The position numbers and the translations under genes were made by a program. Positions 43,735 through 53,102 of a stretch of DNA of 64,000 nt are shown here, piece after piece. How positions within the stretch are numbered: position 1 is the stretch's first letter; the number at the start of each line of letters is the position of its first letter. The notes below the pieces were generated by a model that saw nothing but the letters and a program-made list of their open reading frames with translations, searched no databases and was not told the origin of the DNA. The stretch is from assembly GCA_963838035.1 (NCBI GenBank), contig CAWIPM010000006.1, positions 62,001 to 126,000 on the forward strand, written 5' to 3'. The stretch is from CAVVNN01 sp963838035 (GTDB lineage Bacteria > Actinomycetota > Thermoleophilia > Solirubrobacterales > 70-9).

Positions 43735-44895
43735 TCATAGGGGCGTCATCGCGTTCACCCCCGTGGCGGCGCGCCCGATGATCAGCTTCTGGATCTGCGA
43801 AGTCCCCTCGTAGAGGGTCGTCACCCGGGCGTCGCGCAGGTAGCGCTCGACCGGGTAGTCGTCGACATAGCCGGCGCCCCCATGTACCTGGATCGCCAGG
43901 TTCGCGCACTCGACCGCCGACTCGGTCGCGTACAGCTTCGCCACCGAGGTCTCCATCGTGTTCGGCTTGCCTTCGTCCTTGAGCATGCCGGCGCGATAGA
44001 CCAGCATCCGTGAGGCGTCTCGCTTGAGGATCATGTCGGCGATCATCTCCTGTACGAGCTGGAAGCGGGCGAGGGGGACGCCGAACTGCTTGCGCTCCTG
44101 CGCGTATTGCACCGAGGCGTCGACGCAGCCGTCGCAGATCCCGACGCAGCCCGCGGCGACGCTGTAGCGGCCGTTGTCGAGGGCGCTCATCGCGACCTTG
44201 AAGCCGTCGCCGATCTCACCGAGCATCGCGTCCGCGCCGACCTCGACCTGGTCCAGCGAGAGCTCGGCGGTGTCGGAGGAGCGTAGGCCGAGCTTGCCGT
44301 GTATCTCCTGGGAGGTGAAGCCGTCGCTGTCGGTGGGGACGAGGAAGCAGGCGAGGCCTCGGTGCTTCTTGGCCGGGTCCGTCTGGGCGAAGATCAGCGC
44401 CACCTCGGAGAAGTTGCCGAGCGAGATCCACATCTTCTGGCCGCTGATCGACCAGCCGGAGTCGGTCCTCGTCGCCCGGGTGCGCAGGTTGGCGGCGTCG
44501 GAGCCGGTGTCTGGCTCGGTGAGGCCGAAGCAGCCCAGCGCCTCGCCCGAGCAGAGCCGGGGCAGCCAGCGCTGCTTCTGCTCCTCGCTGCCCCAGCGCT
44601 CGATCGAGCCGGCGACGAGCGAGGTCTGCACCGAGACGACGGTGCGAGCGGAGGAATCGGCTCGGCCGACCTGCTCGACGATCAGCCCGTAGCCGATGTA
44701 GTCGAGGCCCCGGCCCCCGTAGGCCTCGGCGACGGGTGCGCCCAGGTAGCCGACCTCGCCCAGCTTGCTCGCCAGCTCGCGGTCGAAGCGGGCGGCGCGG
44801 TCGTTCTCTCGCACCCGCGGGAGGATCTCCCGGTCGGCGAACTCGCGCGCCGCCTCGGAGATCAGCTTCTGCTCATCGGTCAACTGGAAGTCCAT
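43735..44895 (-). CDS. Acyl-CoA dehydrogenase
   Basis: 386 residues, full length. FAD enzyme making the first double bond. FAD-binding segments CFGLTEPDTGSDAANLRTRA and ISGQKMWISLGNFSE, family signature QYAQERKQFGVPLARFQLVQ, and the catalytic Glu in TLYEGTSQIQKLIIGR. It lies 73 bases before the enoyl-CoA hydratase in the same cluster. Confidence 0.95.
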   Translation of the reverse strand: MDFQLTDEQKLISEAAREFADREILPRVRENDRAARFDRELASKLGEVGYLGAPVAEAYGGRGLDYIGYGLIVEQVGRADSSARTVVSVQTSLVAGSIERWGSEEQKQRWLPRLCSGEALGCFGLTEPDTGSDAANLRTRATRTDSGWSISGQKMWISLGNFSEVALIFAQTDPAKKHRGLACFLVPTDSDGFTSQEIHGKLGLRSSDTAELSLDQVEVGADAMLGEIGDGFKVAMSALDNGRYSVAAGCVGICDGCVDASVQYAQERKQFGVPLARFQLVQEMIADMILKRDASRMLVYRAGMLKDEGKPNTMETSVAKLYATESAVECANLAIQVHGGAGYVDDYPVERYLRDARVTTLYEGTSQIQKLIIGRAATGVNAMTPL

Positions 44896-44933
44896 CTACC
44901 CCTGCTTTCTCGGTGTCTCGGGACACATCTCGC

Positions 44934-45728
44934 TTACGGAAGTTCCTTGCCCAGGGTCGCCGCGAAGGCCTCCTGCGCCTCGCGGGTGCGCGGGCCCGGC
45001 GCGGCCGGCAGCTGGGCGCCGTCGATCGCGGCGACCGCCTGGATCTCGCGCGTGGTCGAGGCGAGGAAGGCCTCGCTCGCCGCGCGGAGGTCGTCCAGCT
45101 GCCAGGGCCCCTCTTCCACGTGCAGCGCCTTGACCAGCCGGTCTCGGGTGATCGACTCGAGCACGCCAACGTCGAGGGCCGGCGTCCGCAGGCCCCCCTC
45201 GGGCGAGACCCAGAAGAGCGCCGAGGTCGGCGCCTCGAGGACTGTTCCGTCGGGGCGGACGAGGACAGCCTCGTCGGCGCCACGCCCTTTGGCGAGCCGG
45301 GTCGCCTCCATGTTGGCCGCGTAGGAGAGCGACTTGACTCCGTTGAGGATCTCCGTCGGGCTGTAGGTGACGGTGGCGAGCCGCAGCGTCTCGGCGTGGG
45401 GCGGCAGCGGCTCGGTGGCGGCGATTCGCCGCCCGCCGCGGGTGACGATCAGCCGCAGCTGCCCGTCGGTGTCGCCGGCCTCGCCGAGCAGCGCCTCGAT
45501 CTCGCGCGCCAGCGCCGCCCGGTCGAATCCCAGCTCGATCGCCGCGGCCGAGCGCTCGAGCCGGTCGATGTGGTCGCCGAGCGCGAACGCGCGCCCCCCG
45601 TAGAGCCGGATCACCTCGAAGGCGCCGTCGCCGCGATAGAGGCCGTCATCGCGCAGAGGCACCATCGCCTCGACGGTGGGGGAGATCGTCCCGTCGACGC
45701 TGGCCAGCTCTCTGAAGTCGCTCGTCAT
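44934..45728 (-). CDS. Class IV aminotransferase (PabC/IlvE-like)
   Basis: 264 residues. PLP fold-type IV: the lysine lies in VKSLSYAANMEATRLAKG, phosphate-binding around GTVLEAPTSALFWV, N-terminal GLYRGDGAFEVIRLYGG. It could be 4-amino-4-deoxychorismate lyase or a branched-chain or D-amino-acid transaminase; by length and motifs I favour PabC-like. It sits between thiolase and acyl-CoA dehydrogenase without an obvious beta-oxidation role. Confidence 0.83.
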   Translation of the reverse strand: MTSDFRELASVDGTISPTVEAMVPLRDDGLYRGDGAFEVIRLYGGRAFALGDHIDRLERSAAAIELGFDRAALAREIEALLGEAGDTDGQLRLIVTRGGRRIAATEPLPPHAETLRLATVTYSPTEILNGVKSLSYAANMEATRLAKGRGADEAVLVRPDGTVLEAPTSALFWVSPEGGLRTPALDVGVLESITRDRLVKALHVEEGPWQLDDLRAASEAFLASTTREIQAVAAIDGAQLPAAPGPRTREAQEAFAATLGKELP

Positions 45729-45746
45729 CGGCGCGGCGAGGCTACC

Positions 45747-46946
<1,200 letters not shown>

Positions 46947-47001
46947 CGCCGCGGATTAAACAGGGCGTAGGGCTCAGAGGGGCCCCGCGTATCCTCTTCT
47001 C

Positions 47002-47295
47002 GTGGGCTTCGTCCTGGCAACGGTCGCCATGCTCGCCTTCCTGATCGGCGTCCTGGTCGTCGTCGGCCGCTTCTACCCCGGTAGCGATGCCGACCTGATC
47101 GACTGGAAGCCGACCCGCTCCCCCGAAGTCGAGGCGCAGAACGAAATCGACGACATCCGTCAGATGATCGAGGCGCAGAACGAGATGCGCCGCCGCCGCG
47201 GTGCCCCGGAGATGAACGAGGCGGACCTGCAGCGCGAAGTGGCGGAAGAGGAGCGCGATCTCATGCGCGAACGCGCCCGTTTCGAAGAAGCGTAG
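47002..47295 (+). CDS. Small single-helix membrane protein with helical charged tail
   Basis: 97 residues, GTG start with TATCCT just 6 bases upstream. One N-terminal helix (VLATVAMLAFLIGVLVVVG), then a charged cytosolic tail predicted helical (NEIDDIRQMIEAQNEMRRRR, DLQREVAEEERDLMRERARF), probably a coiled coil. Family not recognised. The next gene starts 9 bases later. Confidence 0.62.
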   Translation: MGFVLATVAMLAFLIGVLVVVGRFYPGSDADLIDWKPTRSPEVEAQNEIDDIRQMIEAQNEMRRRRGAPEMNEADLQREVAEEERDLMRERARFEEA

Positions 47296-47304
47296 GCGAG
47301 GGCT

Positions 47305-47832
47305 TTGGCACGGGCGCTGATCGTCGGTTGCGGCTGCCGCGGCAGGCTGTTGGGGGAGCGGTTGCGCGGCGAGGGCTGGGAGGTGCGGGGAACCACCCGG
47401 AGCCGGGAGGGCATGGCGGCGATCGAGGTCGCCGGGATCGAGCCGGCGCTCGCCGACCCCGACCGCCCTGCCACGTTGCTCGACATGGTCGGCGACGTCA
47501 CCGTCGTCCACTGGCTGCTCGGTTCTGCCCGGGGGGATGCGGAGACGATCGCGGCGATCCACGGCCCGCGGTTGGAACGGGTGCTGGAGAAGCTCGTCGA
47601 CACCCCGGTGCGGGGCTTCGTCTACGAGGCGGCGGGCTCGATCGGGACGCGCCTCCTCCTGGGAGGCGAGGACGTCGTCAGCGCAGCCGCGGCGACCTGG
47701 CGCATACCGATCAGGATCGTGCGGGCCGATCCGAGCGATCCGGTCACCTGGTCCACAGCGATGACGGAGGCGGCTTTGGAGGTCCTAGCGCCCGCCCACG
47801 AATCCAATTCAGTAAACTCAGATAGGAATTAA
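47305..47832 (+). CDS. NAD-binding Rossmann-fold protein (short epimerase/GDH-like)
   Basis: 175 residues, TTG start. The N-terminal dinucleotide-binding loop is ALIVGCGCRGRLLGERL, with a strand-ending VVHWLLGSARGD and FVYEAAGSIG later. It looks like a compact NAD(P)-binding protein without the YxxxK of SDR enzymes. Function unknown. Spacing of 9 bases suggests co-transcription with the gene before it. Confidence 0.6.
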   Translation: MARALIVGCGCRGRLLGERLRGEGWEVRGTTRSREGMAAIEVAGIEPALADPDRPATLLDMVGDVTVVHWLLGSARGDAETIAAIHGPRLERVLEKLVDTPVRGFVYEAAGSIGTRLLLGGEDVVSAAAATWRIPIRIVRADPSDPVTWSTAMTEAALEVLAPAHESNSVNSDRN

Positions 47833-47855
47833 CGTGATCTGTCCCCGACAGGGGC
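47806..47855 (+). promoter_or_regulatory. AT-rich regulatory region and 5'-UTR hairpin before peroxiredoxin
   Basis: AATTC (47806-47810) and GAATT (47826-47830) form an inverted repeat around an AGTAAA-containing spacer, resembling the AGTA-rich element before trxB. A short hairpin follows (CCCC 47843-47846, loop GACA, GGGG 47851-47854), just ahead of the AAAGGAG ribosome-binding site at 47857. Regulatory roles are inferred. Confidence 0.35.
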
Positions 47856-47870
47856 GAAAGGAGTAGTTCA

Positions 47871-48542
47871 ATGGCCCTGCAACTAGGTGAGACAGCACCG
47901 GACTTCGAGGCCGCCACAACCCAGGGCTCGATCAGGTTCCACGATTGGGTCGGCGACTCCTGGGCGATTCTCTTCTCCCATCCGAAGGACTTCACGCCGG
48001 TCTGCACGACGGAGCTCGGCTACATGGCGAAGATCGAGCCCGACTTCAAGAGCCGCAACGTGAAGGTCATCGGCCTCTCGGTCGACCCGCTCGACAAGCA
48101 CGACGAGTGGGCGAGCGACATTGAGGAGACCCAGGGGACGGCGCCGAACTATCCGATCATCAGCGACGCTGACTTCAAGGTCTCGAAGCTGTACGGGATG
48201 CTGCCGGGCGACGTGTCCGGCGACCCTGCCGATCGCACGCCCGCCGACAATCAGACCGTGCGCAACGTCTTCGTCATCGGCCCGGACAAGAAGGTCAAGC
48301 TCATCCTCGTCTACCCGATGACGACCGGGCGCAACTTCGACGAGGTCCTCCGCGTGATCGACTCGCTCCAGCTCACGGCGCAGCACAAAGTCGCAACCCC
48401 GGCGCAGTGGCAGCAGGGCGATGACGTGATCATCGGCGGCTCTGTCTCCAACGAGGAGGCAAAGGAGATCTATCCGGATGGCTGGGAGGAGCCGCGCCCC
48501 TACATCCGCATCGTCCCCCAGCCCGTGGGGGGGCCGAGCTAG
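47871..48542 (+). CDS. Peroxiredoxin, 1-Cys (Prx6) type
   Basis: 223 residues. Reduces peroxides with the peroxidatic Cys in SHPKDFTPVCTTELGYM (about residue 45). The long C-terminal domain (KVATPAQWQQGDDVIIGGSV, EEPRPYIRIVPQP) is typical of Prx6 enzymes; a resolving cysteine is not evident. AAAGGAG 7 bases before ATG 47871 is one of the better ribosome-binding sites in the window, fitting high expression. Confidence 0.93.
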   Translation: MALQLGETAPDFEAATTQGSIRFHDWVGDSWAILFSHPKDFTPVCTTELGYMAKIEPDFKSRNVKVIGLSVDPLDKHDEWASDIEETQGTAPNYPIISDADFKVSKLYGMLPGDVSGDPADRTPADNQTVRNVFVIGPDKKVKLILVYPMTTGRNFDEVLRVIDSLQLTAQHKVATPAQWQQGDDVIIGGSVSNEEAKEIYPDGWEEPRPYIRIVPQPVGGPS

Positions 48543-49039
48543 CCGAGGCGGTCGAGCAGGTCGCCGAGGATCCGTGCCGTGGCGCCCCAGATGATGTGTC
48601 CCCCCACCTTGTAGGTGGGGGTGTGGATGGGGACGCCGCGGCGGATCAGGCGGCGCATCTCGTAGCTGTCCCGCAGTGCCTCCAGCGAGAAGCTGAGCAC
48701 GGTCTCGACCTCGGCGGGGTTCGGTCGCAGGCCGAGCTCCCCGGGATGGGGGATGCGACCGACGAAGGGGTGGATGCGATAGCCGGTGACGAAGGTCGCG
48801 GTCGGCGGCAGGGCCTCGCCGATCTCGACCAGCGCCGGGTCGAGGCCGATCTCCTCCTCCGACTCGCGCAGCGCGGTGGCGGTCAGGTCGGCGTCCTGCT
48901 CGTCCCGGCGGCCGCCGGGAAAGGAGATCTCGCCGGCGTGGCGTCGCAGGTCCGCCCGTCGCTCGGTGAAGACCAGTCCCGGCTCCTGCGGCCAGCCGTA
49001 GAGCGGCAGCAGGACGGCGGCATCGACCTCCCGCCTCAG
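48539..49039 (-). CDS. Nudix hydrolase, CoA pyrophosphatase (NudL/CoAse) type; start uncertain
   Basis: Hydrolyses CoA or acyl-CoA diphosphate. The clear protein begins AAVLLPLYGWPQEPGLVFTE and continues with RRHAGEISFPGGRRDEQDAD and Nudix box ALRESEEEIGL. No ATG, GTG or TTG is in frame near the domain start; CTG 49039, next to the SDR stop, is the best local choice, and the open frame continues upstream inside the SDR gene. An ATG at about 49023 with a GGGAGG site is out of frame, so a single-base error is possible. About 166 residues. Confidence 0.75.
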   Translation of the reverse strand: MRREVDAAVLLPLYGWPQEPGLVFTERRADLRRHAGEISFPGGRRDEQDADLTATALRESEEEIGLDPALVEIGEALPPTATFVTGYRIHPFVGRIPHPGELGLRPNPAEVETVLSFSLEALRDSYEMRRLIRRGVPIHTPTYKVGGHIIWGATARILGDLLDRLG

Positions 49040-49848
49040 ATGATCACCTGGACGGTGCCCCCGTCGACCGACCAGGCGGCGCCGCTGACGTAGGAGGCGC
49101 GCTCGGAGCAGAGGAAGACGATCGCCGCGGCGATCTCGCCGACCCGGGCGAGCCGGCCGATCGGCCGCTTCGAGCCGGTCGCCTCCAGGGCCTGCTCGCG
49201 GCTCGCCGCCCCGGACAGCTCCTGCGACTGGTCGAGCAGGCCGCCCGGCTCCATCCACATCTCCGATTCGACCGGGCCGGGGCAGATCGCGTTGACCAGA
49301 ACGCCCTGCTTCGCGTAGCGGTCGGCGAAGAGGCGGGAGAGGGAGAGCTCGGCCGCCTTCGCCACCGAGTACTCGGGCATCGCCGAGGAGGGGCGCTTGC
49401 CTGCCGTCGAGCAGACGTTGACGACGCGGCCCCAGCCACGCTCGGCCATCGCGGGGGCGGCCGCGCGCATCGCATGCAGCGGCGCCATCACGCTCAGCTC
49501 GTACTGCGCCCGCCAGTCCTCGTCGGGCACGTCGTCGAGGTCGCGCCAGCTGGCGGCGCCGGCGTTGTTGACCAGCACGTCGAGGGCGCCGAAGCGCTCG
49601 GTCGCCTCCGCCAGCATCCGCCCGCCTGCGTCCCCTGCGGTGACGTCGAGGCTGAGGGTCTGGGCGCTTCCGCCGGCCTCGGCGCCGGCGGCGGTGGCCT
49701 CCTCGGCGGCAGCGGCCAGACGACTCTCTGTGCGAGCGACCAGCAGCACGTTCGCCCCCTCTGCGCAGAGCAGCCGCGCGGTCTCGCGACCGATGCCGCG
49801 ACCGGCGCCGGTCACCACGCAGCCGCGCCCACCGAGCCCCAGGTCCAT
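49036..49848 (-). CDS. Short-chain dehydrogenase/reductase
   Basis: 270 residues. Cofactor loop VVTGAGRGIGRETARLL, NNAG motif in LVNNAGAASW, catalytic Ser-Tyr-Lys with YSVAKAAELSL, and the substrate-loop region ICPGPVESEMWMEPGG. A FabG-like NAD(P)-dependent oxidoreductase of unknown substrate. The SASYVSGAAWSVDGG-type ending is intact. The Nudix gene follows directly. Confidence 0.9.
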   Translation of the reverse strand: MDLGLGGRGCVVTGAGRGIGRETARLLCAEGANVLLVARTESRLAAAAEEATAAGAEAGGSAQTLSLDVTAGDAGGRMLAEATERFGALDVLVNNAGAASWRDLDDVPDEDWRAQYELSVMAPLHAMRAAAPAMAERGWGRVVNVCSTAGKRPSSAMPEYSVAKAAELSLSRLFADRYAKQGVLVNAICPGPVESEMWMEPGGLLDQSQELSGAASREQALEATGSKRPIGRLARVGEIAAAIVFLCSERASYVSGAAWSVDGGTVQVII

Positions 49849-49862
49849 CGCGTCGCGCCCTA

Positions 49863-50423
49863 CTACTTGCCCCTGCCCTCGAACAGGGCCGGGTCGTCGA
49901 CGTCGGCGAAGCGGGCCATCGCGTAGGCGAGGTCGGAGGCCCGGTTGACGAGGTGAATCACGGTGTCGCCGTTCAGCTCGCCGGCTTCGCCGAGGACGGA
50001 GATGCGCCGCTCGGCCCTGCGGATCGCCGTGCGGGCGACGTCGAGCTGGGCCGAGAGCGGGTTGCCGCCGGGGATGACGAACTTCGGCGGCAGGTCGACC
50101 TGGGACATGTAGTGGTCGATCCGCTCCTCGGCGGTGGTCACCATCTCCTCGGTGGTCCGGCTGACCCCGTCTTCGAGCCGCTCGGCGGCCTCGGGAGCGG
50201 TGGCAAGCTCGGCCCCGGCGACGAAGAGGTCGTCCTGCAGGCGGAGGATGTCGGCCGCCAGCCCCGCCTCCTCGGCTCCGCAGAGAGCGCGGGCGACGCC
50301 CAACGCCGAACAGGCCTCGTCGAGCGAGCCGTAGGCCTCGGTGCGCCCGTGGTGCTTTGGCACCCGCCCGCCGTACCAGAGCGAGGTGGTCCCGTCGTCG
50401 CCCTTCTTGGTGTAGATCTTCAC
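49863..50423 (-). CDS. Cob(I)yrinic acid a,c-diamide adenosyltransferase, PduO type
   Basis: 186 residues. Transfers adenosyl from ATP to cobalt to make adenosylcobalamin. N-terminal ATP loop MKIYTKKGDDGTTSLWYGGRV, GSLDEACSALG, and the helix with TAIRRAERRI and DLAYAMARFAD. Trimeric PduO fold by family. It suggests B12-dependent enzymes elsewhere in the genome. Confidence 0.92.
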   Translation of the reverse strand: MKIYTKKGDDGTTSLWYGGRVPKHHGRTEAYGSLDEACSALGVARALCGAEEAGLAADILRLQDDLFVAGAELATAPEAAERLEDGVSRTTEEMVTTAEERIDHYMSQVDLPPKFVIPGGNPLSAQLDVARTAIRRAERRISVLGEAGELNGDTVIHLVNRASDLAYAMARFADVDDPALFEGRGK

Positions 50424-50449
50424 CTCGCGCTCATCCTAAGCGCGTGCCG

Positions 50450-51730
50450 TCATCCGACCGGGTTGAAGACCAGCCCGGTGAGCACCTTGGGGAAGAAGTA
50501 GGTCGACTTCGGTGGCATGTTCTCGCCGCCTTCGGCGACGGCGCGGACCTGGTCGACGGGGATCGGACGCAGGAAGAAGCCGACGTCGTAGGTGCCGTCG
50601 TCGAGCAGCGCGAGCGAGTCGGGGACGTTCTTCGCATAGCCGATGCCGCGCTTGGCGGCGATGTCGTCGTCGCTCATCCCGGCGATTCCCTTGAGGACGA
50701 GGGTCTCGAGGATCGCCGAGTCGAGCCGGCGGTAGGCCTCCGGCTTGCCCTCGAGCAGGCGGTCCAGCTCGGCGGTGTCCTTCAGGCGCAGGCGGAAGCC
50801 GCGCTTGTGGAAGGAGTCGAAGAGGCCGAAGACGCCGACCCCCTCCTCGCCGGCGGGGTCGAGGTGGGCGATCTCGACCTCGGTCACGTCGAAGAGCTCG
50901 CGCAGGCCGTCGCCGAGCTGCCGCTGGCGCTCGGGGTCTGCGGCGAAGCCGGAGAGCAGGCGGTGGGTCGGGAAGACGGTGAGGCCCGGGTCGTCGAGGC
51001 CGGTGAGCGCCATCAGCGTGTAGTTATGGGCCCCCTCGCCACCGATCTCGTCGCGGTAGGCGCGGGCGGTCTCGTAGCGGTGATGGCCGTCGGCGATCAG
51101 CAGTTCGGCGCCCGCGAGCCGGTCGGCGACCGCCGCGTGGATCGCAGGGTCGTCGACCCGCCAGACCCGCGTCACCGTGCCACCGTCATCGGTCACCTCC
51201 CCCCAGGGCTCGCCGCCCGTTGCCGGCTCGACCAGCGGCCAGGCGTCCTCGGTGCTGAGCGAGAAGATCGGCGAGAGGTTGAGGCGGGTGGCGCGGGTCA
51301 GGTCGAGCCGGTCCTTCTTCGGCCCGGGCAGGGTCCGCTCGTGGGGGCGGACCTTTCCGGCGCCGTACTCCTCGACCCGGACCTTGACCAGGATGCCGTG
51401 GCGGGTGTGCTCTGAGCCGTCGGGCGCGGTGTAGTCCTGCGTCATCGCCCAGATCGCCGGCTCGGGGTCGTCGACCAGGGCACCGGCCGCGCGCCAGGCC
51501 TCGACCTTCTCGGCGGCCTCCGCGTAGGGATCGCCGCCGGTCTCCTGGGGGCCGCTGGCGCCGTACGGTTTCGGCAGGTCGATCGCGACCGCGTTGTAGG
51601 GGGAGCGCCCGAGCAGCTCCGCTCGCTGATCCGTGTCGATCACGTCGTAGGGAGGCGCGGCGACGTCCTGCAACGACCCGACCACCGCCAGGTCGTAGTG
51701 CAGGGCGTCGATCGGGCGCACGTCGGCCAT
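50450..51730 (-). CDS. DUF1015 family protein
   Basis: 426 residues. Family features: VRPIDALHYD near the N terminus, AAPPYDVID, ADGHHRYETARAYRDE in the middle, and a C-terminal FFLRPIPVDQVRAVAEGGENMPPKST-like region (read in two parts: FFLRPIPVDQV and MPPKSTYFFPK). The biochemical function is not firmly established; the family is related to putative SpoOJ/ParA/ParB/repB-like annotations of doubtful value. It is upstream of tRNA-Pro on the opposite strand. Confidence 0.87.
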   Translation of the reverse strand: MADVRPIDALHYDLAVVGSLQDVAAPPYDVIDTDQRAELLGRSPYNAVAIDLPKPYGASGPQETGGDPYAEAAEKVEAWRAAGALVDDPEPAIWAMTQDYTAPDGSEHTRHGILVKVRVEEYGAGKVRPHERTLPGPKKDRLDLTRATRLNLSPIFSLSTEDAWPLVEPATGGEPWGEVTDDGGTVTRVWRVDDPAIHAAVADRLAGAELLIADGHHRYETARAYRDEIGGEGAHNYTLMALTGLDDPGLTVFPTHRLLSGFAADPERQRQLGDGLRELFDVTEVEIAHLDPAGEEGVGVFGLFDSFHKRGFRLRLKDTAELDRLLEGKPEAYRRLDSAILETLVLKGIAGMSDDDIAAKRGIGYAKNVPDSLALLDDGTYDVGFFLRPIPVDQVRAVAEGGENMPPKSTYFFPKVLTGLVFNPVG

Positions 51731-51761
51731 CGCCGGGAAGCTAGCCTAAGATCGCTTGCGA

Positions 51762-51835
51762 CGGGGCGTGGCGCAGCCTGGTAGCGCGCGGCCTTTGGGT
51801 GGCCGAGGTCCCCGGTTCGAATCCGGGCGCCCCGA
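51762..51835 (+). tRNA. tRNA-Pro (anticodon TGG)
   Basis: 74 nt cloverleaf. Acceptor stem CGGGGCG pairs with CGCCCCG. The anticodon loop TTTGGGT gives TGG at 51796-51798. The T arm contains GGTTCGAATCC. No CCA is encoded. The discriminator base is A. Confidence 0.95.
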
Positions 51836-51909
51836 TATTCGACGCAGAGTGCGGCTGGACGCTTGTCCGGTTGAGGAAATCCGGGGGTACACCGATACCC
51901 GCTGCAACG

Positions 51910-52179
51910 ATGAACGATGAAGATCACATCGAGCGTCGTCGCGAACGTGCCGTGTTCGAGACGGACCGGAGCGTGATCGTCGGTGACGTCACCCTCCCGC
52001 CGGAGGGCTACCAAAGCCGATTCTCGGATGCGCTCAATCGCGTCGACATCCAGTTCATCCCCCTCACCGACGTGGAGATCACGTCGAAGGTGGACGGCAC
52101 GGTCACGGAGCGGCCGTTCATAGTGCTCGCGAAAGAACACGTCAGGCACGCATACCCCCTGGTCGACGGGGCCTATTAG
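51910..52179 (+). CDS. Conserved hypothetical protein, 89 residues
   Basis: From ATG 51910: acidic-basic start (MNDEDHIERRRERAVFETD), then SVIVGDVTLPPEGYQSRFSDALN, IQFIPLTDVEI and ERPFIVLAKEHVRHAYPL. It reads as a small beta-barrel-like protein; I do not recognise the family with confidence. It lies 74 bases after tRNA-Pro, and its stop overlaps the stop of the convergent membrane gene. Confidence 0.6.
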   Translation: MNDEDHIERRRERAVFETDRSVIVGDVTLPPEGYQSRFSDALNRVDIQFIPLTDVEITSKVDGTVTERPFIVLAKEHVRHAYPLVDGAY

Positions 52180-52460
52180 GCCGAAGCGGTGCGGCGCCGG
52201 CCCTCGCGGGCGTAGGAGCCCAGGTCGAAGAGGAAGCCGAGGATGACGATGAACCACTCGAACCCGTGGACGCTGTCGGAGGAGTTCCACATCACCGCGT
52301 AGGCGAGCGTCGTCCACGGCAGCAGGAAGAAACCGAGGAAGGGGACGAGCCAGCTGTCGAAGGCGCGGCTGAGCAGGTCGGTGAAGACCCACAGCGCGAA
52401 CAGCGCCAGTCGTGGCGAGATGAAGGCAAAGAGGACGAGGAGGCAGCCGATCGGCCCACG
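52176..52460 (-). pseudogene. Small integral membrane protein with no usable start codon
   Basis: The minus-strand frame ending TAA at 52176-52178 encodes about 94 residues: IGCLLVLFAFISPRLALFAL, FDSWLVPFLGFFLLPWTTLA, FEWFIVILGFLFDLGSYARE, a three-helix protein resembling small actinobacterial membrane proteins. In frame, the first codons after a TAA are CGT GGG CCG ATC, none a normal start. GTG at 52459 has GAGG 5 bases upstream but is out of frame by one base. One missing G in the GTGGG run would restore MGPIGCLLV. Broken gene or sequence error. Confidence 0.55.
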
Positions 52461-52485
52461 TTACCTCAGCGCTAGGCTGTTTCCG

Positions 52486-53055
52486 GTGCGTCACGCCGTG
52501 CTCGACACCCCGTTGGAGCCTCCCTTCCCCGATGGGATCGAGAGGGCCTACTTCGCGCTCGGCTGTTTCTGGGGGGCGGAGCGGCTGTTCTGGGCGATCG
52601 ACGGCGTCTACACGACTGCGGTCGGGTACATGAACGGGACCACGCCAAACCCCACATATGAGGAGGTCTGCAGCGGCAGGACCGGTCATGCCGAGGCGGT
52701 GCTCGTCGCCTTCGATCCGGCCAGGGTCGCCTACGCCGACCTGCTCAAGGTCTTCTTCGAGGAGCACGACCCGACCCAGGGAATGCGCCAGGGCAACGAC
52801 GTGGGCACCCAGTACCGGTCCGGGATCTTTTTCACCAACGACGCCCAGAAGGCGACGGCGGAGATGGCGACGCGGGCCTACGACGAGGCGCTGCGCGAGG
52901 CCGGTCACGAGCCGGTCACCACCGAGGTCGAGCCCGCCGGGCCCTTCTATTACGCCGAGGACTATCACCAGCAGTACCTGCACAAGGTGCCGAACGGCTA
53001 CTGCGGCCTGGCCGGCACCGGGGTCGCCTGCCGCATCCCCGCCGCGGCCTCCTAA
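52486..53055 (+). CDS. msrA: Peptide-methionine (S)-S-oxide reductase
   Basis: 189 residues from GTG 52486. Repairs oxidised methionine. Catalytic Cys in ALGCFWGAERLFW, then GVYTTAVGYMNGTTPNPTYEEVCSGRTGHAEAV, read here as AVGYMNG and TPNPTYEEVCSGRTGHAEA, substrate motif YRSGIFF and YHQQYL. TAGGCT lies 7 bases before the start. The frame is open upstream but starts there are non-homologous. Confidence 0.93.
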   Translation: MRHAVLDTPLEPPFPDGIERAYFALGCFWGAERLFWAIDGVYTTAVGYMNGTTPNPTYEEVCSGRTGHAEAVLVAFDPARVAYADLLKVFFEEHDPTQGMRQGNDVGTQYRSGIFFTNDAQKATAEMATRAYDEALREAGHEPVTTEVEPAGPFYYAEDYHQQYLHKVPNGYCGLAGTGVACRIPAAAS

Positions 53056-53102
53056 CCGGCGCACCCGTGCTCACCCGGCGCGCCGACTAGCATCCCGCGC
53101 CG

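Noticed and set aside
47839..47855. Riboswitch before the peroxiredoxin gene
   Set aside because: Only one short hairpin is visible; no conserved riboswitch core could be recognised.
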